A stretch of 64,000 nucleotides of DNA, from assembly GCF_040939455.1 (NCBI RefSeq), contig NC_134120.1:56311001-56375000 (forward strand), in the 5' to 3' direction. Source of the DNA: Microcebus murinus. Taxonomy: Eukaryota > Chordata > Mammalia > Primates > Cheirogaleidae. The notes under the pieces are model-generated. The model worked only from the letters and a program-made list of their open reading frames with translations. It did no database searches and was not told the origin of the DNA. The position numbers and the translations under genes were made by a program. Shown here piece after piece: positions 24,604 to 36,376 of the stretch; the first letter of the stretch is position 1; each line of letters opens with the position of its first letter.

Positions 24604-25010
24604 TGTAAGATACCGGGCTATAAGGACAATGGACACCTTCCAGCTTCTGTTTACTGCTTGTTTGCTGACCGCAAGGCATTATGAGTACATTATGGGATAC
24701 AGAGAAAAAGACAAAGAGAGCGGAAACCAGAGTCTCTCAGCTAGGACCCGGAACAGGTTAGAGCCTATCAGGGGCAGGATGAAGTAAGAATCACTGTGGG
24801 GGCGGATGCATGACCAGTGTGTAAACAACTGAGTTATAAAAGGGTCACTAGCACACAAAGGAGGGTCCCTACCCGAAGAAGAGGCCACTGCGCTGGCACT
24901 CTGGGGGCTTGGACCCTAGCTCGAGCTAGACAATAAAACTCCTTTTGATAATTACAGCCTCGGTGACTCTGTCTCTCTGTCCTGCGGTCCTGCGAATGTT
25001 GAATATAACA
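24604..25010 (+). mobile_element. Solo LTR of a gammaretrovirus-like (ERV1) endogenous retrovirus
   Basis: The 407-bp unit starts TGTAAGATACC and ends GAATATAACA (TGT...ACA ends). It is flanked on both sides by the same 4 bp, ATCA (24,600-24,603 and 25,011-25,014). Inside, a TATA box (TTATAAAAGG, from about 24,834) is followed about 95 bp later by the polyadenylation signal AATAAA (24,932-24,937), and then a C/T-rich U5 (CTCTGTCTCTCTGTCCTG). This is the U3-R-U5 order of a retroviral LTR, and 4-bp duplications are usual for gammaretroviruses. No gag, pol or env sequence adjoins it, so the provirus has been lost by recombination between its LTRs. The subfamily is not known to me. Confidence 0.88.
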
Positions 25011-25014
25011 ATCA

Positions 25015-25743
25015 GACATGTCACTTTTCATTTATTTGAGATGATGGGACTGTATCTAGTACACTTGTTGGAAGAATTCAAGAATCCTGCCTACAACCAC
25101 TGCTTTTCATGCAGGCATGTCATAGAAAGAATCCTTTCGTGTATTCTAAAAAAGGGGCGGTAACTCAGGTGACCTGATGGCATGATGTAACTATAATATT
25201 TTTCTACATTTGGAACAACTTCATTCAGGCTATTAAAATCACTCATGATTTCATTAGCTGTTATATCACCATCAAGTTTCCATTAAAATGTTTTCATAAG
25301 AAAAATTGAGTGCTCATTTAAAACTTGCCATTTTCTCAGTACTATAGCAGCATTAGATACCGTAATTTCCCAGTAGGTGAGTCAGGGAGGGGAGGCATTG
25401 TCACTTCCCCACTTGGGGAGTGAGAATAAGTCCCTCCTGGAGCCAGGGGTCCTCCTGGGAGCAGACCCAGGTTAAGGCTTGGGCTCAAGCACTGCAGCTC
25501 CCAGGGACACTCACACTCCGAGTGGCTCTCATGGGAATGTATTTCAGTGGAAAGGTGTGAAAGGCGGCTTTTCTGATCCTACTCCCACCCCAAGTCAGGC
25601 AGAAAATGCATTTTATTAATAATTCCCATTTTTAAATTACAGAGAGCTTTTATTGATATGCTAAGGAATTCTTCCTAATTTCAGTAAATAACCCAAGTCT
25701 TATGCAAAGAATTAGAAATGAGGAGTGTTAGGAATTGTCAGTC

Positions 25744-25744
<1 letters not shown>
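25015..25744. other. Unassigned sequence
   Basis: No gene was recognised. A modestly GC-richer part lies at 25,370-25,590. Confidence 0.4.

Positions 25745-25745
<1 letters not shown>

Positions 25746-25789
<44 letters not shown>
25746..25789. repeat. (TG)n microsatellite
   Basis: A pure TG run of about 22 units, followed by a G-rich stretch (TGGTGGGGG). Confidence 0.97.
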
Positions 25790-26029
25790 GGTGGGGGACA
25801 TTTCAGGCATAACAAAGAGCACCTAAACCTAAACAGGAAGAGCAAATGGTTTCATTTAATGCCCAGCTCTTCACTTCTCTTGAAACCTTATCCAACAGGA
25901 CAATACCACCCTCTGTGTCTTATGGGCCCATCTTTAACTGTTCCCAGTCAACTTTTAAAGAAATAGAAAGTCTGTCTTCTTAAATGACTTTCTTCCTTCC
26001 TTTATTCATTTATTTTTGTCTTTATTAAA

Positions 26030-26285
26030 TAGTTATATAGCACTTATCACGTGGCAGGCACTATTCTAAGGCTTTACAAATACTAACTCATTTTATTTAA
26101 TCCTCATGCCTACTCTATAAAATAAGGATAAAATATCATTATATCCCTTTCTCAGATGTGGGAGCTGAGGCCACAAAGAGGTTAACCAACTTGCTCAGGG
26201 TCACACAGACATGAAGGGAAAGAACCAGGATTCCAGTGCAGGCCATTTGGCTCTGAGGCCTGTGCCCTAACCACTGTGGTACAAG
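26030..26285 (+). repeat. MIR SINE, near full length
   Basis: It is collinear with the MIR consensus over most of its length: ATAGCACTTATCACGTGGCAGGCACTATTCTAAGG, TAACTCATTTTATTTAATCCTCA, GAGCTGAGGCCACAAAGAGGTTAA, AACTTGCTCAGGGTCACACAG and GCCCTAACCACTGTGGTACA. Sense orientation. Confidence 0.95.
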
Positions 26286-27864
26286 GCCACATTCCTTATC
26301 AAACTGTCTATGTTTTAGTCCCTACCCAATGCCAGTAAACCATGTGAATAGCTGTTACAATGGGAAAAATGTCTTTTTTTTTGTATTCAAGGAGAATATC
26401 ATGGTAGAATTCCTGGTTTTCTTTTTGGGGACAGCCTGTTGTGGAGGAAATCAGGTTTGTTCTTTGCCGTGTCACACGTGCTTAGGAATAGAAATATGTG
26501 CTTGCTAGAAGAATCCTGAATTGTTCTGCTTGTAATGGACAAAGGGAAGGGAAAGCATGATCACTGCTTTCAAATATGCTAATGTTGTTCTCCAGAAGAG
26601 AGGTTAGATTGCTCAATGTTACTCACAGAGCAGAATTAGGAGTCATGGATGAGAAGAACAACAGAGGTAGACCTGGTTCCCTTTGAAGAAGAGCTACCTT
26701 ACAAATACAAAAGAATTAGAGACAACTCAGGATTATTTGAGAAAATATTCTGTTACTGGTAAGGTAGGTACAATTCAGTGTAGAGGGGAAATGAATGATG
26801 CATAAGTATTCTTTCGAGCCTGAAGAACTTAAGATTTTATGAAAAAGAGATTTTAATGCACATAAAAATAAAATAATGCAAACTTTACAGCTAATAAACC
26901 TTCATTGGATTTTTAAAGGTGGAGCTTGCTTTGGAATGTCTCTGGGAGTCTAGACTCATTGAGATTTCTTTTTAACATACTCCTCAAAAATTTTTCTTTA
27001 AAAAAGAAAGAAAAAGGCAGTGTCAAGAAACCACAGAAGGGAGGTTTCATAAGCAAACAGGCTGATGCAAGCCCTTTGGAGAGTGCTGCTGATACAGAAA
27101 TCTTGCCTACCCCCTTCCCTTCATTTCTGCTGCTGTGCTGGCTCATTCTGTGGCCAGGGAAAGTTAAAGGACTGGAAGCTAAGTTGTAAGAATTTTGCCA
27201 AAACTAAAAGGCCCGGGGCTAGAATTCCAGTGCTTGGATGTAGGAAGGAAATAGTCTGATGTCATCACTACAGGGCAGGCAATCAAAAACATAGCCCAGT
27301 AGAATATATCTTTTTTAGAGATAAGAAAAACAAACACTGCAAGCTAATTTTATTGGGTTCTGCTTTGAAGACAAAATTGCAGGACTGTGCGGGCACAAAC
27401 CAACAAGCACCCTTACCAGTGTGCAGCCGGTCTGGCAGGAATCCTGTAATGAACCACATCTCTATAGCTTGCAGCAACAATGCTAGAGCCACTGATCTAC
27501 TGGCTCCCCCCTTGGGAAACCCCTATTCCTTTTCCTTTTACAGCCCTGGAAATCTGGGCAGTTTCTAAACTTGTTTAGAATTTTTATTTTAGTCTACTAT
27601 GGTTTCTCCACAGTGACAATTCCTAAAATACACAATCCAGTTTACTGTCATCAAGAGAAATGAATATTTAGTTTATGAAGAGTAAACTATTTACTTAAAA
27701 AATTACATATAATGACCAGGAGATGGCACAAAATTAAACACAGCTCCTTGAAATAGCTCAATGGAGCCAATGATTCCAGGAACAACTATGTGAATGAATG
27801 AAAAGTGCCCTCCCACTGGTTTAGTACTTTACGGATTTTAGCATTCTTTCATAGCAAACATAAG
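26286..27864. other. Unassigned sequence, 1.6 kb
   Basis: No gene or clear repeat was recognised. The open frames of 60-90 codons at 26,910-27,570 overlap on both strands and lack support. Confidence 0.4.
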
Positions 27865-27876
27865 AAGGCTTAATGA

Positions 27877-30800
27877 CAAGGTAAAGGGATGGAAAAAAAT
27901 ATTCCATGCAAATGGAAAGCAAAAGAAAGCAGGTATAGCCATTCTCATATCAGATAACATAGACTTCAAATCAATAATAGTAAAGAAAGACAAATATGGT
28001 CATTATATATTGATAAAAGGAGCAATTTGTCAAAAAGACATAGCAATCCTAAATATTTATGAACCTAACACAGGTGCACAGAGATTCATAAAGCAAACCT
28101 TACTAGAGCTAAGAAAAATGATAAACAGCAGCATCATAATAGCCAAGGACTTCAACATTCCACCGAGGGAACTGGTCATATCCTCCAAGCAGAAAATGAA
28201 TAAAGAAACACTGGACTTAAATGGGACTCTAGAGAAAATGGGCCTACCAGACATTTACAGAACATTCTACCCAAAAACTACTGATTATTTATTCTCCTCA
28301 TCAGTACAATGAACATACTCTAAGACTGATCACATCTTAGGCCACAAAACATGTCTCAACAAATTCAAAAACATAGAAATGTATCTTCTCAGACCATAGT
28401 GGAATAAAATTAGAAATCAACTCCAACAGAAACACTCAATTCTACACAAAGTCATAGAAATTAACCTACTGCTGAACAATTTTGGTCAAGTAGGAAATTC
28501 AGGTGGAAATCAAAATATTCTTCAAACTAAATGACAAAGGGGACACAAGTTATCAAAATCTGTGGGATTTAGCAAAAGTAGTCCTAAAGGAAAAATCCAT
28601 TACCTTAAATGCCTACATGAAAAAGACAGATAGATTACAAATTAACAATCTAATTTATCATATCAAGGAATTAGAAAAGAAAAAGCAAACCAAAACCAAA
28701 TCCAGAAGAAGAAAAGAAATAACTAAGGTCAGAGTAAGACTAAATGAAATAAAAAACAAAACAAAACGAAATACATAAAATTAATGAAACAAAAAGTTGG
28801 TTCTTTGAAAAGATAAAAACAATTGATAGACTTCTTACTAGATTAACCAGAAATAGAAAGGAAAGGACCCAAATAAGCTCAATCAGAAATTACAAAGGAA
28901 TTATTACAATGGATACCACAGAAATATAAAATATCATCCACGAATACTATGAAAATCTCTATGCACATAAACTCAAAAATGTTGAGGAAACAGACAAATT
29001 CCTGGAAACACACAGCCTTCCAAGTCTCAATTAGGAAAAAATAGAACTCTTGAATGACCAATTATGAGCAATTCAATTGAAGCAGCAATAAAAAAATCTT
29101 CCGATAAGAAAAAGTCCTGGACCAGATGGTTCCACAGCCAAATTTTATCAGACCTACAAAGAAGAGTTGGTACTCATACTATAGAAATTGTTTCATAACA
29201 TCAAGAAGGAATGAATCCTCTGCAACTCATTCTCATTCCACAATGCCAGTATCATCTTAATACCAAAGCCAGGAAAGGATACAACAAAAAAGAAAACTAT
29301 ATACCAATATCCTTTATGAATATAATGCAAAAATCCTCAATAAAATTCTAGCAAACTGAATTCAGCAGCACATCCAAAAATAATCTACCACGACCAAGTG
29401 GGCTTCATCCCAGGAATGCAAGGATGGTTCAACATATATAAATCCATAAATGTGATTCACCTTATAAACAGAAGCAAAAACAAAGTTCATATGATTATTT
29501 CAATAGATGTAGAAAAAGCATTTAACAAATTTCAACTCAATAAATTGATAAAATTTGTTGACAAAAACTTAACAAAATAGGCACAGATGGAACATATCTC
29601 AAAGTTATAAAGGCCATATATGAGAAACCCACAGCCAACATCATAATGAATGGGGAAAAGTTGAAAACATTCCCACAGAGAACTGGAACACAAGAAGGAT
29701 GCCCACTGTCACCACTTCTATTCAATACTGGAAATCCTAGCCAGAGCAATCAGGCAAGAGAAGGAAATTAAGGGTACCCAAATGGGGAAAGAGAAAGTCA
29801 AACTATTGCTCTTTTCTGATGACACCCAAAGATTCTGCCAAGAGACTTCTGAAATTGACAAATAAATTCAGCAAAGTCTCAGGCTACAAAATTAATATAC
29901 ACAAATCAGTATCATTCCTATACATCAACAACAGTCAAGCTGAGAATCAAATCAAAGCCTCAATACCTTTCACAATACCTACAAAGAAAATAAAATGCCT
30001 AGGAATATATTTAACCAAGGAAGTAAAAGATCTCTACAAAGAGACTTATGAATCACTTAGGAAGGAAATTGCAGATGAGATAAATAAACGGAAAAGCATA
30101 CCATGCTCATGGATCAGCAGAATCAACATTGTTAAAATGTCCATATTACCCATAGTGATTTACAGATTCAACACAATCCTCATCAAAACACCAACATAAT
30201 TTTTGAAAATCTAGAAAAAATAATTCTACACTTCATTTGGAACTAGAAAAGAGCCCGGATAACCAAAGCAACCTTAAGCAAAAGGAACAAATCTAGAGGC
30301 ATCACTTACCAGATTTCAAGCTGTACTACAAGGCTATAGTAACCAAAACAGCATGTTATTGGCACAAAAAAAGAGACGCAGACCAATGGAACAGACCAGC
30401 GAACCCAGATATAAAACCATCCACATATTTCCATCTCATCTTTAACAAAGTAGACAGCAATATACACTGGGGAAAAAAAATCCGTGTTTAGTAAATAGTG
30501 CAGTGAAAATTGGATAGCCACATGTAGAATACTGAAACAGGATCCATATCTCACACCACTCAAAAAAAAAATTAATTCAAGATGTATAACAGACTTAAAT
30601 CTAAGACGTGAAACAATAAGAATTTTAGAAGAAAATGTTGGAAAAACTCTTCAAGATATTGACCTAGACAAAGAATTAATGAAGATCCCAAAGGCAATCA
30701 CAACAACAATAAAAATGAATAAATGGGGCTTGATTAAATTAAAAAGCATCTACACAGAAAAGGAAACAATCAACAGAGCAAGTGGACAACCTACAGAATG

Positions 30801-31730
30801 GGAGAAAATATTCACATGCCATATATCTGATAAAGGGCTAGTAACTAGAATTATAAGGAACACAAGCAAATCAACAGGAAAAAATCAAATGACCACATTA
30901 AAAAGTGGGCAAAGACATAAACAGAAGCTTCTCAAAAGAAGATAGACATTAGGTCAGAAAACATATGAAAAAATGCTCAACGTCACTAATTGCCAGAGAA
31001 ATGAAAATCAAAACCACAATGAGATACCACCTAACCCCAGTGTGAATGATTTTTATCAAAAAGACCCCAAACAATAGATTCTGGCATAGATGTGGAGAGA
31101 AAGGAACTCTTATACACTGTTGGTGGGAATGCAAACTAGTGCAACCTCTATGGAAAACAGTATGGAAATTCCTCAAAGAACTAAAATTAAACCTAATATT
31201 TGATCCAGCAATCCCACTACTGGGTATTTGCCCAAAGGAAAAAAGTCATTTTATCACAAAGATACTTGCACTAGAATGTTTATTGCAGCACAATTTACAA
31301 ATGCAAAGATGTGGAATCAAACCCAAGTGACCATCAATTCATGAATGGATTAATATCATGGTATATGTATACCATGGAGTACTACTCAGCCATTAAAAAT
31401 GAATTAATACCTTTTGCAAGAATCTGAATGGAACTGGAGACAACTGTCTTAAGTGAAGCATTGCAAGAATGGAAAAACACACACCACATGTACTTACTAT
31501 TAAATTGGAACTAACCAATCAGAATTCATGTGCACAAATGGAAGTAAAACTCAATGGAAATCATGTAGGTGGGAGGGGGAGGAGGGGATGGGTGAATCAT
31601 ACCTAACAGGTACAACGTACATTGTGTGGGTGATGGGTACAATTATAACTTTGACTCAAGCAGTACAAAAACAATCTATTAGCCAAAACATTTGTATCCC
31701 TGTAATATTCTGAAATTTAAAAAAAATAAT
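27877..31730 (+). mobile_element. Decayed 5'-truncated L1 (ORF2 + 3' UTR)
   Basis: The element begins inside the endonuclease region (GGATGGAAAAAAATATTCCATGC) and runs sense through reverse transcriptase, the zinc knuckle (GGAGAGAAAGGAACTC...TGTTGGTGGGAATGC region, about 31,095-31,135) and the 3' UTR, to an A-rich tail. ORF2 is broken into fragments by many stops and frameshifts; the longest residual open frame is about 126 codons at 29,819-30,199. A decayed duplication may flank it: AAGGCTTAATGA (27,865-27,876) against AAGGTTGAATGA (31,731-31,742), 10 of 12 matching. It is distinctly older than the copy at 36,377. Confidence 0.92.
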
Positions 31731-31742
31731 AAGGTTGAATGA

Positions 31743-32323
31743 AATCTTTTTTTTTTTTTTTTGAGTTTGGCATTTTAACTGGGGTTTCCTAAACCCTTTG
31801 GAGATATGTTCTCTGGAGCAGCTTGTGCACGTGACATCGGTATATGGTCTGGGCCTGTAATACTGGTGGTGAGTTTCATATGGGCAGGATGTGGTCAGCA
31901 CGCATCCACCTGTGGCTAGCATTTGACAGATTACTGGAAAATCTGACAGATTTATGTAAACTTTTATATGTTATTTCCCCTCTGTACAGAGCTAGCTCAT
32001 TATAATGTTGTCCTTGTGTTCCATGTGAGGAGTGGAAGCAATTTAAAAACAGCCCTGAATTAAAGAGTCAAGCTGGATTTCCAAAACGTTAGATTTTTTC
32101 TTCAATTCTTTCATTTTCCAAGTGTTCTGTCTCCAAAATTTTAGGGACGTGCTTCCAAATACCTAATCCTCCAGTGCCACTTCTAGTCTCTTCTGAGCAA
32201 TTCAGGATGTTCTAGGCCTTCTTCTGTTCATTTTCTTCCCTGACATTTTGCTGAGTTATGCTCCACATTCTCAAAGACTTTGCCTGGGCTTACACAGTTA
32301 TCTAGGAAAATAATATATTGTCA
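31743..32323. other. Unassigned sequence
   Basis: It starts with a T-run of about 16 at 31,746-31,762. No gene or named repeat was recognised. Confidence 0.4.
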
Positions 32324-32331
32324 CATTAAAG
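32324..32331. repeat. 8-bp hAT target duplication, left copy
   Basis: CATTAAAG occurs immediately before the element and again immediately after it (32,522-32,529). Confidence 0.92.
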
Positions 32332-32521
32332 CAGGGGTCCTCAAACTTTTTAAACAGGGGACCAGTTCACTGTCCTTCAGACCATTGGAGGGCTGGACTA
32401 TAGTTTTAAAAAAAACTATGAACAAATTCCTATGCACACTGCACATATCTTATTTTGAAGTATAAAAACAAATGGGCCAAAACCTGCATGTGGCCCACGG
32501 GCCATAGTTTGAGGACACCTG
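32332..32521. mobile_element. Non-autonomous hAT transposon, OC1/OposCharlie-like
   Basis: The 190-bp element has terminal inverted repeats: the left end is CAGGGGTCCTCAAACT and the right end, reverse-complemented, is CAGGTGTCCTCAAACT, one mismatch in 16. Perfect 8-bp duplications (CATTAAAG) flank it, diagnostic of hAT transposition. Inside the right end is the GGCCCACGGGCC motif seen in OC1-type hATs. From memory, such elements occur patchily in opossum, bats, lizard and mouse lemur and are thought to have spread horizontally. At 190 bp it cannot encode a transposase. Confidence 0.88.
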
Positions 32522-32529
32522 CATTAAAG
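32522..32529. repeat. 8-bp hAT target duplication, right copy
   Basis: Exact copy of CATTAAAG following the right terminal inverted repeat. Confidence 0.92.
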
Positions 32530-32774
32530 TGTTCTTTTAAAAAAGTGCTTTAATTCAATCGGTTGTGACACAAATAAGAGGTTTGAGGAAGAAAAGTAGC
32601 GATGAGAGAAATAGCTTTCAGCAAGATATTATGCAGGTGACTTTCATATTAATGTAAGTCTTATACAAGGATAAGGTATGTTTTCCTTCTAATGTGCAAA
32701 AACTTTAGCATCTGAAATGGCCTGTAAATATCTCATTTATATTCAATTCCACTTTAAAATTCACTAAAACGGAA

Positions 32775-33010
32775 GTAAGGCATTGTGGAATAACAGATGG
32801 AACATCAAATTTGGGATCGGAAGACCTGTGGAAATCTTAATTAAACTCACAGACTTACTGTGACTATAGTATTGGCCTCAGAGTTCCCATCTTTATGATG
32901 ATGGGGTTACTAAGACTGGTTTCCTGCGGTTCTTTGCACAAATTGAAATAATTGTGTGAAGAGTACTTTGCAAAGAGCAAAGTGCTACAGAAATGTAAAA
33001 TACTAACTAA
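32775..33010 (+). repeat. MIRb-like SINE
   Basis: GGCATTGTGGAATAACAGATGG, GGATCGGAAGACCTGTGG, GGCCTCAGAGTTCCCATCTTTATGATGATGGGG and GCAAAGTGCTACAGAAATGTAA are collinear with a MIR of the b/c type, including its 3' extension. Confidence 0.75.
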
Positions 33011-34486
33011 AAGTTAATATATTAGGCATCTAATAGGTATTAATAGCAGCAAGGTCTGACCACAAGCAAATACCTATTTTAAGCACTGACTTCTGCCAAA
33101 AATCCAGAGCTAGACAGAGGAAGGAAAGGCTCATAAATCAGTCTCTGTAAGAAGCCTCCTTAGGAAGTCAGTAGAGATTTAATAATTTTAGTGTTTAGTT
33201 TTAATTAGCTTTGAACAATTCCAGAAAAATACTACAAATTTATTATTTAGGTTTTACCTAAAATGACAATAATACATTGTTCTAATAGATGAAAACAAAG
33301 ATGCCGAAAGATTTTTCATGACTAGATAAAAGGAAAATAATCAATGAATTTTACAAATTAATTTTGAAGAATGAAGATGATTTTTCAAAAAGCAAATTTC
33401 CAAAACATGAAACAGATAACTAAGTAATGATTATTCCTACTTCAAAAATGAGTTTACATTCTTAACGTGGTTTTAAGAGAAGACTTTATAAAAAGTGGGA
33501 ACTTTACTAAATCTTATAGGTTGTACCAAAAAATCAATTCTGAGCCACCATTTAGCTGATGGATACATGCCAATAAAATAATTAGAACTGACAATGAGGA
33601 TGCAAAAAGAATTTATATTACCTACTACAAAAGTCATACTAGCATAATAAAAGTATATACTTGTAAGAAGTCTGTAATTTACTTTAAAAATACTTCAGCA
33701 GAGTCAATGTGAGATACGGATATGTTAGCTGATTTTTATCTATACTCCAGGGACAGGCAGTTTCCCTCATCAGAAACACACACTCCAGCCGATGGTCAGC
33801 TAGCCGCTCGTACACAATGCCGCACTCCAGACGAGGCTACTAGTGCTTTGGTCCTGTTTATCTCTAACACAGGGATTTGTTGCTTATTAGAATAAATGTT
33901 AAAGTGAGTGTTCATTGGTGAAATTGGTAGTGTTCAAGATAAGTGAATTAGCGAGTACATGACAGAACCCTGGCATGAGTAGGTAATACAAATCTAGTGA
34001 GCTCTTCCTCCTTCACTCTAATGTAACCATTCATTTTCAGTTAGGTGAAGTGATTCTACAACAGTGTTGAGTCTAGTTACTGATTTCACAGCATGTGCTA
34101 TACTGATGCCAACTATAAATATAACTGAATCCCACCTATAAAATATTTCAGTGCTTTCTAGTGAACATTTCATGCAAGATATCCTTGAAGATCCTTCTAG
34201 GATTAGGAACAGAACTTTATGAAAAATATAGGACAGGATACATTACTGCTTTTGTGCCTGCTGATAAAAGAATTCAGTCTGAGATGTGTTTTCATGGTTA
34301 CCCAGTACCGTAGCAAGGTTATAGAAAGAATTCATATGGTTCTAAATTTCTTCTAAATATCAAGGAATCTTGATATTTACTAAAAATAACTTAATTATTG
34401 TGGGTCCATTTACAACATTACAAATCTGATTTGAAAATATCAGTTGTCTCAAACTGTAAATATGTGAACATAAGAGATTTCTATTT
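33011..34486. other. Unassigned AT-rich sequence with a small CpG-rich patch
   Basis: Near 33,760-33,835 a short CpG-bearing stretch (CAGCCGATGGTCAGCTAGCCG, GCCGCACTCCAGACGAGGC) stands out from AT-rich surroundings. The remainder shows no gene. Confidence 0.4.
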
Positions 34487-35790
34487 TTGGCAGAATGGCC
34501 AACTAGAAACCCTAAACAATTATCCCAATTGTAATTTTTTTTAATGAAAAAACAGTGGTTACAACATTTTTAGACATTTAGATGTATCACTGACCTGAGA
34601 AGAAAGTAAAGAATTCTTAGAGACCAAAATAAATAAATAAATAAGTGAAAAGCAGGTTTGCACTCTAGAACTATCTGCCCTGCCCTTTTATATTAGATAA
34701 TCATACAGAACACTGTGACATGGTTATCAATCCCAGGTCCCACCCCAAGTAGAGAATAAAAATGGAGACACATTAATAAATTTAGGACCCCAAATGGTTA
34801 CTTCCTTAGTATAAATTTTAACTGAAAATGAATCCAGCACAAATTGATACAACCTATGTGGTCTGAAAAGTTTCCATCTGAGAATTTATTCTAAGCAAGT
34901 TTGTAGAACCCCCTAGTTGCCTAGTAGAAGCAAACACTTTCTTTTGGAATGGGACACAATTTTATCCCAAGCCTCTATTTCTCCAAGACAAATTCCTGAG
35001 AATAAGAGAATAGTAAAACACTCAAAAATCCAAAGCAACACAACTGGAAAATAAAAGTAACTATTGAGAGTTATTGGAATTACTAGACACAGAACACAAA
35101 ATGAATTGGCTTAACATATTTAGGTAAACAAAAGTGAAGTTTGAAAATATAAATAGGAAACAAAAGACTAAAATGACAAACAAGAGGATTTTAAAAGAAT
35201 AAGAACAACAACAAAAAACTAGAACAGAAATGAAAATAAATATTTAAAGCAAATAGTCAGTAGTTAGGGAAATCATCAGTTTGGGAATAAGTGAATAGGC
35301 TATTAGGAAATGAAAGATCAAAAGAAATTACCCAAAATACAACATGAAGGACAGAGTTCCACCCTCATCAGAGCTCCGAAAGGAAAGAATAAAAAGAACA
35401 AGAAAAAATATATATTCAAAGAGAAAATGTGTACATTTTTCAGAATGACTAAAGATATTAATTCTAGGATTGCATATGACAGTCCAATGAAAAACAAAGA
35501 AAGTATATATGGAAGTAAAGAGCACTGAAGACAAGGAACACATCTTAAAATCAGCCTGAGAAAAAAGGCAGATTATCTATAAAGGAGGAAAAATGAGCCT
35601 CAACACATTAAAGACAAGAGTGGAGAGAATAATATCTTCAAATTGATGAGAGTTTTCTTCCAGATGAGATGGAGTTATGGAATTCAGATTTACTTTTTCA
35701 CCTGAGACAACAAAAAACAAAATATTTCAAAGAAAAATTTATGAAACAAGAATTTTCAAGACACTGAATCTTACTCAACAAAGGACAGTG
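34487..35790 (+). mobile_element. HAL1-like / ancient L1 ORF1 copy
   Basis: It opens with a TTGGCAGAATGGCCAACTAGAA phrase like an old L1/HAL1 5' end. It proceeds through TATTGGAATTACTAGACACAG and AAAATCAGCCTGAGAAAAAAGGCAGATTATC to an AGAATAATATCTTCAAATTG stretch, the order of HAL1/L1M ORF1. Many stops and indels are present. The boundary with the next old L1 at about 35,790 is approximate. Confidence 0.65.
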
Positions 35791-36376
35791 GTCCCTGAAG
35801 AAAAGGAAGCAAAGGAAGCAAACCCAACAATTGCTTCCAGATTCCCGCTAAGAGAGAACGTCCATGTGCAGTGCAAGGAGGAAAGAGGAAGCCAGGCAGA
35901 GCTCAGGGACTTGTTCAGTGGAGGAGGCAAAATGGAAAACCCAGGGAGATCACGAATGCTGCAGTTCCCAGATAAGAGACCCAGGAAGTATAGAGCAGCA
36001 GAGAAAAAGGGCCCCAGAGATTTGTGTATTCAGCTGAGTAGTGGTCAGTACATGTCTGTGAGGAAACTACCTGAAAAAATTAGAAGGAAAAGTACTCACA
36101 TTTTCACACAGTCAGAAATACTGCCTATTCTTATCAGCCAGCATTGAGTAGAATAATCAAAGGGGTCTCACCTCAGTAATGGGGAAATCTGGGCCAGAGG
36201 CTGAATGCTGCCCTCGTCCTGCCTACCAAATATTAAAAACAAGACCCCGAAGTATCAAAATGTTTTCAAATAACTGCATTCCAGAACAGAGCTTAAGAAT
36301 ATGTATAGGAATACAAAAATATCCAGTACTGAACAAGGTAAAATTCACAAGTTAAGCATTCAATTAAAAAATTACC
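35791..36376 (+). mobile_element. Ancient L1M copy A, 5' piece
   Basis: This is the 5' UTR-like and pre-ORF1 part of an old L1M. It ends ...CAATTAAAAAATTACC, where the young L1 is inserted. The sequence resumes at 42,695 with AAGTATATTAAGCAG followed by AAAATATGACTCATAAG, which reads as the natural continuation in L1M consensus. A 156-codon open frame at 35,677-36,147 crosses this piece and has no recognisable domain; I treat it as chance. Confidence 0.65.
36366..36376. repeat. Target-site duplication of the full-length L1, left copy
   Basis: AAAAAATTACC (36,366-36,376) is preceded by TT, giving a TT/AAAA endonuclease site, and recurs after the poly(A) tail at 42,684-42,694. Confidence 0.9.

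Noticed and set aside
24604..25010. A complete provirus around the LTR
   Set aside because: Both sides show the 4-bp duplication immediately, with no second LTR and no internal coding sequence in the window.
35677..36147. 156-codon plus frame upstream of the young L1
   Set aside because: It lies in old L1M/HAL1-like DNA, shows no recognisable domain and does not match ORF1 frame structure.
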